From positions 1 to 8,973 of the forward strand of contig CALGIA010000541.1 of assembly GCA_937916005.1 (NCBI GenBank): a stretch of 8,973 nucleotides of DNA, written 5' to 3'. The notes below the pieces were generated by a model. The model was not told where the DNA came from. It saw only the letters and a list, made by a program, of their open reading frames with translations, and ran no database searches. Positions 6,263-8,973 of this stretch are shown piece by piece (positions within the stretch are counted from its first letter, which is position 1; the number at the start of each line of letters is the position of its first letter). The translations under genes and the position numbers were made by a program. The stretch is from an uncultured Rhodospirillaceae bacterium. Its GTDB lineage: Bacteria; Pseudomonadota; Alphaproteobacteria; MPNO01.

Positions 6263-7330
6263 TCAGTCTCCCGTGGGGTGATCCGCCGACAGGGTGGGGT
6301 CCAGCAGCAGCTTGCCCACGGGAACGCGGCCTTCGACCAGCTTGTGGGCCTGGGCTGCTTCGTGCAGCGGCATGATGCGGTCGACGATCGGGGCATGGAT
6401 CGACCCGTCGCGGGCCGCGTCGAGCGCCCATTCGATATCGGCGAAGTCGCAGCCCGGCGTGCCGATGATGCGCTGACGCTTGATATACATCATGCGCAGA
6501 TCCAGCGTGACCTGGCCGCCGCCGTGGGCGCCCGCCGTCACCAATCGGCCGAGCTTGCCCAGGCTGCCCATGGCGCCGGGCCATAATTCCGCGTCCCCGA
6601 TGCTGTCGGTCACCACGTTGACGCCGCGTCCGCCGGTCAGTTCCATGACCTGGGCGGCCAGGTCCTGGTTGCGGTAATTGACGCCGTGATCCGCGCCGAA
6701 AATATCGATCGCCTTTTTCACCCGGTCATCGGCGCCGGCCGCAGCGATCACGGTCGCGCCCATGCGCTTGGCGACCTGCACGCAACAGGACGCCAGCCCG
6801 CCGGTCGCCCCCATGATCAGGACCCATTCGCCTTCCTTGAGCTCGGCCTTGCGATACAGCATGTGCCGCGCCGTCGGCAGGTGACGCATGATGACCGTGG
6901 CCTCGGGGTATGACAGGTTCTCCGGAATCGGGAAGGCGTTGGCTTCGGGAATGGCGGCGTATTCCGCATATCCCCCCCAGCAGTGAATGCCGAACAGCCT
7001 GTCGATGCCGGGGTCGTCCGCTTCCTGGCCCGGGACGCAATCGGGGCTCGGCATGGGCGTGTGAACCGCCACCCGGTCGCCGATCCTGAAGTTTTTGGAC
7101 AGTCCCCCGCCAAGCGCGACGATTTCACCCACCGGGTCGGTGCCCATGACATGGGGCAGGGTGGGTTTCATGGGATACAGGCCCTTGCGCAGGATGATAT
7201 CCAGCGTGACGTTGACCGATACGTTTCGGACCTTGATCAGGATTTCGCCCGGCTTTGGCTCCGGCGTCGCGACGTCCTCGAAGCGAAGCATTTCGGGGCC
7301 GCCATATTCACGTAAAACGATCGCTTTCAT
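6263..7330 (-). CDS. Zinc-independent MDR-family oxidoreductase (quinone oxidoreductase-like)
   Basis: The protein is 355 residues from ATG 7330 and is a medium-chain dehydrogenase/reductase. The GroES-like domain covers about 25-130 (PEPKPGEILIKVRNVSVN, MGTDPVGEIVALG, GDRVAVHTPMP, GGYAEYAAIP). The Rossmann domain covers about 150-300, with nucleotide-binding GATGGLASCCVQVAKRMGA (174-192) and GADHGVNYRNQDLA. The catalytic-zinc GHE motif is replaced by MGTDP and the four-Cys structural zinc cluster is absent, pointing to the NADPH-dependent quinone/enone reductase branch. The frame is open up to 7768, but that part is antisense to the exporter gene. The M-K-A-I-V start is typical of the family. 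The gene follows the exporter by 23 bases and abuts the first monooxygenase-like gene. It could reduce an unsaturated or quinone-like intermediate made by those enzymes; this is inferred from position. Confidence 0.85.
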   Translation of the reverse strand: MKAIVLREYGGPEMLRFEDVATPEPKPGEILIKVRNVSVNVTLDIILRKGLYPMKPTLPHVMGTDPVGEIVALGGGLSKNFRIGDRVAVHTPMPSPDCVPGQEADDPGIDRLFGIHCWGGYAEYAAIPEANAFPIPENLSYPEATVIMRHLPTARHMLYRKAELKEGEWVLIMGATGGLASCCVQVAKRMGATVIAAAGADDRVKKAIDIFGADHGVNYRNQDLAAQVMELTGGRGVNVVTDSIGDAELWPGAMGSLGKLGRLVTAGAHGGGQVTLDLRMMYIKRQRIIGTPGCDFADIEWALDAARDGSIHAPIVDRIMPLHEAAQAHKLVEGRVPVGKLLLDPTLSADHPTGD

Positions 7331-7335
7331 CATCG

Positions 7336-7341
7336 TCTCCC
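7336..7341 (-). promoter_or_regulatory. Ribosome binding site that decides the start of the MDR oxidoreductase
   Basis: Minus-strand GGGAGA lies before two consecutive ATG codons (7333 and 7330). The second ATG gives the better spacing (about 5-6 bases) and the conventional MKAIV N-terminus, so 7330 is preferred. The site also rules out the upstream extension of the open frame into the exporter gene. Confidence 0.6.
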
Positions 7342-7353
7342 AGCTTTGTTTTT

Positions 7354-8112
7354 CTAGCCAAGGATACCCCTTGCGCCATCGAATACCAGTCTGATCCCGG
7401 CAATAAACATGAAGATATAGCAGACCCGGTAAAACCAGCGTTCCGATATTCGCGCGTGAAAACGCAGACCCAGCCATATGCCGATCGGCGCGAAGGGCAT
7501 CAGCGCCAGTGAGATCATGAGGTTTTCGAAATTGAACAGTCCGAGCCAGGCATAGGGGGCGATTTTCATATAGTTCAGGGCAAAGAAATAGATTGCGATG
7601 GTGCCCACGAAGTAAGATTTGTCGAGCCGTTGCGGCAGCAGATACATGGTGGTCGGCGGCGCACCCGCATGGATAACGAAGCTGGTAAAGCCGCCCAGCA
7701 CGCCCAGTACAATGCCCGCCTTGTCGCCCGGCTTTTCGCGTTCGGCCTTGCGCGCCTGGCCCCACCATTGATCGATCAGAAACAGCATGGTCAGGCCGCC
7801 GACCAGCAGCCGGATAACGGAATCATTAAGCAGTGAGAACGTCAGCGCGCCGATGATGGTCCCGATGGTTCCCCCGATCAGGAGGATGATCAGACAGTGG
7901 CGATCCCATTTCCGGCGGTAGGGCCAGGCGCCCATGGGATCGAGCACGCATAGAACCGGCAGCATCACCGCGACGGCTTGAACCGGGGTGGCCACGATTG
8001 ACATCATCAGGACGCCGAGAAATCCGATTCCGCCGCCGAAACCGGCTTTCGAAAATCCGACGAGAACGACGCCCAGCGCGGAGACCGCATAAAACAGAGG
8101 ATCGAAATTCAA
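7354..8112 (-). CDS. TauE/SafE-family inner-membrane sulfite/anion exporter
   Basis: The protein is 252 residues, of normal length for the family, and very hydrophobic, with about seven or eight transmembrane segments (roughly residues 5-20, 30-58, 72-95, 98-116, 132-152, 165-182, 196-215, 225-246). The N-terminal family motif is GFSKAGFGGGIGFLG (19-33), and the second half has the repeat-equivalent GVLGGFTSFVIHAGAPPTT (137-155). Members export sulfite, sulfoacetate or related organosulfur anions, or are otherwise uncharacterised. The start must be TTG 8112: an in-frame TGA (the SAM hydrolase stop) lies 15 bases before it, and the next ATG would remove the first membrane segment. Only a weak GAAAGA precedes it, so translation is probably low or coupled to the upstream gene. 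Its presence in the same transcription unit as a sulfite oxidase supports a sulfite or sulfonate role, though the exact cargo is inferred. Confidence 0.87.
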   Translation of the reverse strand: MNFDPLFYAVSALGVVLVGFSKAGFGGGIGFLGVLMMSIVATPVQAVAVMLPVLCVLDPMGAWPYRRKWDRHCLIILLIGGTIGTIIGALTFSLLNDSVIRLLVGGLTMLFLIDQWWGQARKAEREKPGDKAGIVLGVLGGFTSFVIHAGAPPTTMYLLPQRLDKSYFVGTIAIYFFALNYMKIAPYAWLGLFNFENLMISLALMPFAPIGIWLGLRFHARISERWFYRVCYIFMFIAGIRLVFDGARGILG

Positions 8113-8127
8113 TTCGGATGGGTTCTT

Positions 8128-8883
8128 TCAGGTATCCGGGCAGGCATCGGGGCAGGTGTCGTGAATTCGCACCGGATCGCCGATGCCGAGGCCCAGAATC
8201 CGGTCGGCGCGGCCCTGATTGACGGCAATTTCCGCCAGGCCGGATGAGTTTTCATACCAGAAAGCCCCGCCGCTGGGCAGATCGGAAAATGTGCGGAAAC
8301 GCACGGTCGTGTGACCGCCCGCTTCAAGACGGGTTTTCGTGCCGAGGCCGCGGGCGCGCAGCCCGGTCATGGCGTTGCCGAAATTGTCGATATAGATGAT
8401 TTCGGCCAGATCGTCCGGCCAGTCGGCCCGGCGCAGCGAGGACACCGGAATCGGGTCCCCCGGCGGGGCCGGGTCCTTGGCCAACATGGCGGCGACCGGG
8501 GCGAACAGGTCGCGGCCATGGAAGCTGGCCGACAGGGATTCGGGCCGCCAGGTGATGTTCCAGGCGGAGATTGAATTGGCGCGCCGCATGACGATCTCGA
8601 ACAATCCGTTGTCGGGCCCGACAAACCACCTGCCGTCGGCCTCGACCACGATCGCCGCCCGGTCGCCGCCGACTCCCGGGTCGACCACGCACAGGAAGAC
8701 GGTTTCGGTCGGAAACACGTCGATCAGCGCGGCCAGCAGATAGGAAGACGGCTTGGCCTGAAACGCCGGCGCGTCATGCAGCAGATCAACCACGCTGACC
8801 CCCGGCGCATTCCGCGCGAGGACCGCCTTCACCTGGCCGGCATATGGCCCGACCTCACCAAAATCGGTGAACAGGACTATCAT
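8128..8883 (-). CDS. SAM hydrolase (S-adenosyl-L-methionine hydroxide adenosyltransferase, DUF62 family)
   Basis: The protein is 251 residues from ATG 8883. In-frame upstream sequence offers no other ATG, GTG or TTG before a stop. It begins with the family signature IVLFTDFG (2-9), followed by PYAGQVKAV and HDAPAFQ. VVDPGVGGDRAAIVV (66-80) contains Asp68 and Arg75, and SFHGRDLFAP (120-129) contains His122, which together form the Asp-Arg-His triad known for these enzymes. The C-terminal domain has IYIDNFGNAMTGL (163-175). The family hydrolyses SAM to adenosine and methionine; related fluorinases and chlorinases use halide instead, but the intact triad favours the hydrolase. It lies 15 bases upstream of the exporter. 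Whether it serves the sulfur-related operon or is only a neighbour cannot be told. The C-terminal tail, with two Cys in HDTCPDACPDT, is slightly unusual. Confidence 0.88.
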   Translation of the reverse strand: MIVLFTDFGEVGPYAGQVKAVLARNAPGVSVVDLLHDAPAFQAKPSSYLLAALIDVFPTETVFLCVVDPGVGGDRAAIVVEADGRWFVGPDNGLFEIVMRRANSISAWNITWRPESLSASFHGRDLFAPVAAMLAKDPAPPGDPIPVSSLRRADWPDDLAEIIYIDNFGNAMTGLRARGLGTKTRLEAGGHTTVRFRTFSDLPSGGAFWYENSSGLAEIAVNQGRADRILGLGIGDPVRIHDTCPDACPDT

Positions 8884-8973
8884 GATCAGGCGATGATATT
8901 GGCCCGGCCCACGTCCAGGGGCAAGGGGCGTATTGCAAACTTAAACTGAAAAAATCTTATGAAATACCTCAGC
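8884..8973. other. Edge region upstream of the SAM hydrolase; possible tail of a preceding gene and AT-rich stretch
   Basis: These 90 bases have two halves. Bases 8886-8930 are GC-rich. On the minus strand a frame open from the window edge ends at TGA 8888-8886, two bases before the SAM hydrolase ATG; its last 28 codons end in DVGRANIIA and have coding-like third positions near the end. It could be the C-terminus of an upstream operon gene. Bases 8931-8973 are markedly AT-rich and could instead hold a promoter. A plus-strand ATG at 8959 (MKYLS) could begin a divergent gene, but only five codons are visible. I found no convincing promoter hexamers. Confidence 0.25.

Noticed and set aside
7331..7768. 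N-terminal extension of the MDR oxidoreductase up to 7768
   Set aside because: It lies out of frame within the exporter gene, and the MKAIV start with a nearby ribosome binding site is typical of the family.

Overview
The window is a single-direction block from a GC-rich bacterium. High GC at third codon positions, alphaproteobacterium-like protein sequences, an ECF sigma/anti-sigma pair and a Tat-exported molybdoenzyme suggest an alphaproteobacterium, possibly Rhodospirillales-like. The lineage is inferred from general resemblance only. All nine recognisable genes lie on the minus strand, so transcription runs from the right edge to the left edge. There are no RNA genes, CRISPR arrays, insertion sequences or integration sites. 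The long plus-strand reading frames are antisense shadows of the real genes.

Layout in transcription order (right to left): a SAM hydrolase (S-adenosyl-L-methionine hydroxide adenosyltransferase, 8883-8128); a TauE/SafE-type sulfite/anion exporter with a TTG start (8112-7354); a zinc-independent MDR/quinone-oxidoreductase-like enzyme (7330-6263); three tandem paralogues with the acyl-CoA-dehydrogenase fold, resembling group D (two-component) flavin monooxygenases of the HpaB/HsaA/DszC type (6261-5083, 5086-3896, 3899-2727); an ECF sigma factor (2711-2193); its probable membrane anti-sigma factor (2188-1382); and, after the only internal gap large enough for a promoter (105 bases), a Tat-exported sulfite oxidase of the SoxC/SorA type that runs off the left edge (1276 to beyond base 1). 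Gaps between the first eight genes are 1-23 bases or 4-base ATGA overlaps, so they look like one operon.

The combination suggests a sulfur theme. Flavin monooxygenase-like enzymes could oxygenate an organic, possibly organosulfur, substrate; TauE could move sulfite or a sulfonate across the inner membrane; and the periplasmic sulfite oxidase could turn sulfite into sulfate. The sigma/anti-sigma pair may tie sulfite oxidase expression to an envelope signal: the gap before it carries a GGAAT-N17-CGTT element very close to the ECF promoter form GGAAC-N16/17-CGTT. The substrate and the function of the three-paralogue module are inference. The main anomaly is that all three paralogues carry Gln where group D flavin monooxygenases usually have a C-terminal active-site His, and only one keeps the N-terminal active-site His.
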